The notes below the pieces were generated by a model that did no database searches, was not told the DNA's origin, and worked only from the letters and a program-made list of their open reading frames with translations. Of a DNA stretch of 64,000 nucleotides, positions 63,470 through 64,000 are shown piece after piece. The stretch comes from Bacillus sp. BA3 (lineage in GTDB: Bacteria > Bacillota > Bacilli > Bacillales > DSM-1321): assembly GCA_002835675.1 (NCBI GenBank), contig PIZR01000002.1, positions 62,001 to 126,000 of the forward strand, read 5' to 3'. The translations under genes and the position numbers were made by a program. The first letter of the stretch is position 1. Every line of letters starts with the position of its first letter.

Positions 63470-64000
63470 TCAGGCTACATTTTGACCTTCAATACGCGTT
63501 TCCTTCACTTTGCCTTTTGTAGGGACGATGTTAAAGACAATATTCAAGAAAATGGCTGTCAAACTTCCGGCTACAATACCGTTTTCAGTTAAGATTTGAA
63601 AGCTTTCCGGAATTTGTGCAAATAACTCAGGAACGACCGTCACTCCAAGTCCCATACCTACTGAACAAGCGATGATCAATAAATTTTCTTGAGAAGCAAA
63701 GTCCACTTTGCTCAACATCTTAATTCCAGCGGCAATTACCATCCCGAACATCGCAACCATTGCACCGCCAAGCACGGATGAAGGGATAATAGTCGTGAAT
63801 GCACCGATTTTCGGAACAAAACCTATGAAAATGAGAATGCCGGCTGTTGTGTATATGACATTTCTTGTTTTAATGCCTGACAATTGAATCAAGCCGACAT
63901 TTTGTGAAAAAGCTGTATAAGGAAACGAATTGAACAAACCGCCAATCATGATGGCAAGTCCTTCAGAACGATATCCGCGAGCTAGATCGTCTTCTGAAAT
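63470..64000 (-). CDS. pbuX: Xanthine/purine permease PbuX-like, 3' part (runs off the window)
   Basis: C-terminal 177 codons of a nucleobase:cation symporter-2 (NCS2) permease; the frame is open to the window edge (EDDLARGYRSEGLAIMIGG at the cut). Signature FNSFPYTAFSQNVGLIQLSG is the NCS2 motif, and about five helices follow. In B. subtilis pbuX lies beside bpsA, and the same order is seen here, which favours xanthine permease; the uric acid carriers of the same family are the alternative. The xpt gene would be expected upstream, outside the window. Confidence 0.8.
   Translation of the reverse strand: MSEDDLARGYRSEGLAIMIGGLFNSFPYTAFSQNVGLIQLSGIKTRNVIYTTAGILIFIGFVPKIGAFTTIIPSSVLGGAMVAMFGMVIAAGIKMLSKVDFASQENLLIIACSVGMGLGVTVVPELFAQIPESFQILTENGIVAGSLTAIFLNIVFNIVPTKGKVKETRIEGQNVA

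Overview
The window looks like chromosome of an endospore-forming member of the Bacillaceae. The gene content fits a Peribacillus/Bacillus simplex-type organism; this is inferred from content and not tested. Evidence includes a GerA-type germinant-receptor operon, a complete frlBONMD/frlR set, T-box control of proBA, two-headed DynA, bpsA/bpsB next to a pbuX-type permease, ypcP/ypeP/ypeQ-like genes, AGGAGG ribosome sites, TTG/GTG starts and low GC. I see no rRNA, tRNA, CRISPR, prophage or intact insertion sequence.

Layout. (1) 25-8594: an IclR-type regulator diverges from six minus-strand genes: two guanidino-modifying hydrolases, two M20 hydrolases, a YfcC-type carrier and a RocE-like permease. 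They look like an operon for a modified arginine or guanidino compound. (2) 8671-13956: a RocG-like glutamate dehydrogenase with two small downstream genes, then divergent PuuP-like permease and agmatinase genes. All three units have near-consensus sigma-54 (-24/-12) promoters. (3) 14187-16691: two secreted M14 zinc carboxypeptidases. (4) 16941-22792: fructosamine (Amadori product) uptake and breakdown, with candidate FrlR operators. (5) 23016-31372: germinant receptor genes A-C-D-B, a truncated acetyltransferase, an orphan GerB-type permease and a tandem pair of membrane proteins. (6) 31501-33254: small membrane proteins. (7) 33417-44412: a sigma-54 enhancer-binding regulator and seven co-directional catabolic genes, one of them (a sodium:solute symporter) 5'-truncated. 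(8) 44776-50132: a possible broken small membrane gene behind a Fur-like box, a 17M-like stress protein, proBA under a proline T-box, then hmp and nsrR. (9) 50148-64000: HD-GYP, RNase H-like, exonuclease, sulfurtransferase, dynamin and type III polyketide synthase genes, and the 3' part of a purine permease gene.

How it fits together. Much of the window is about nitrogen and carbon from amino compounds: arginine derivatives, agmatine, glutamate, secreted peptidases, glycated amino acids, and a cluster whose enzymes suggest amino acid -> 2-oxo acid -> aldehyde -> acid plus a Rieske oxygenase step. Four good sigma-54 promoters suggest SigL control of several of these units. The best candidate for an undescribed system is the sigma-54 cluster at 33417-44412. 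Next are the IclR-controlled guanidino operon and the dehydrogenase operon encoding a lysine-less lipoyl-like protein.
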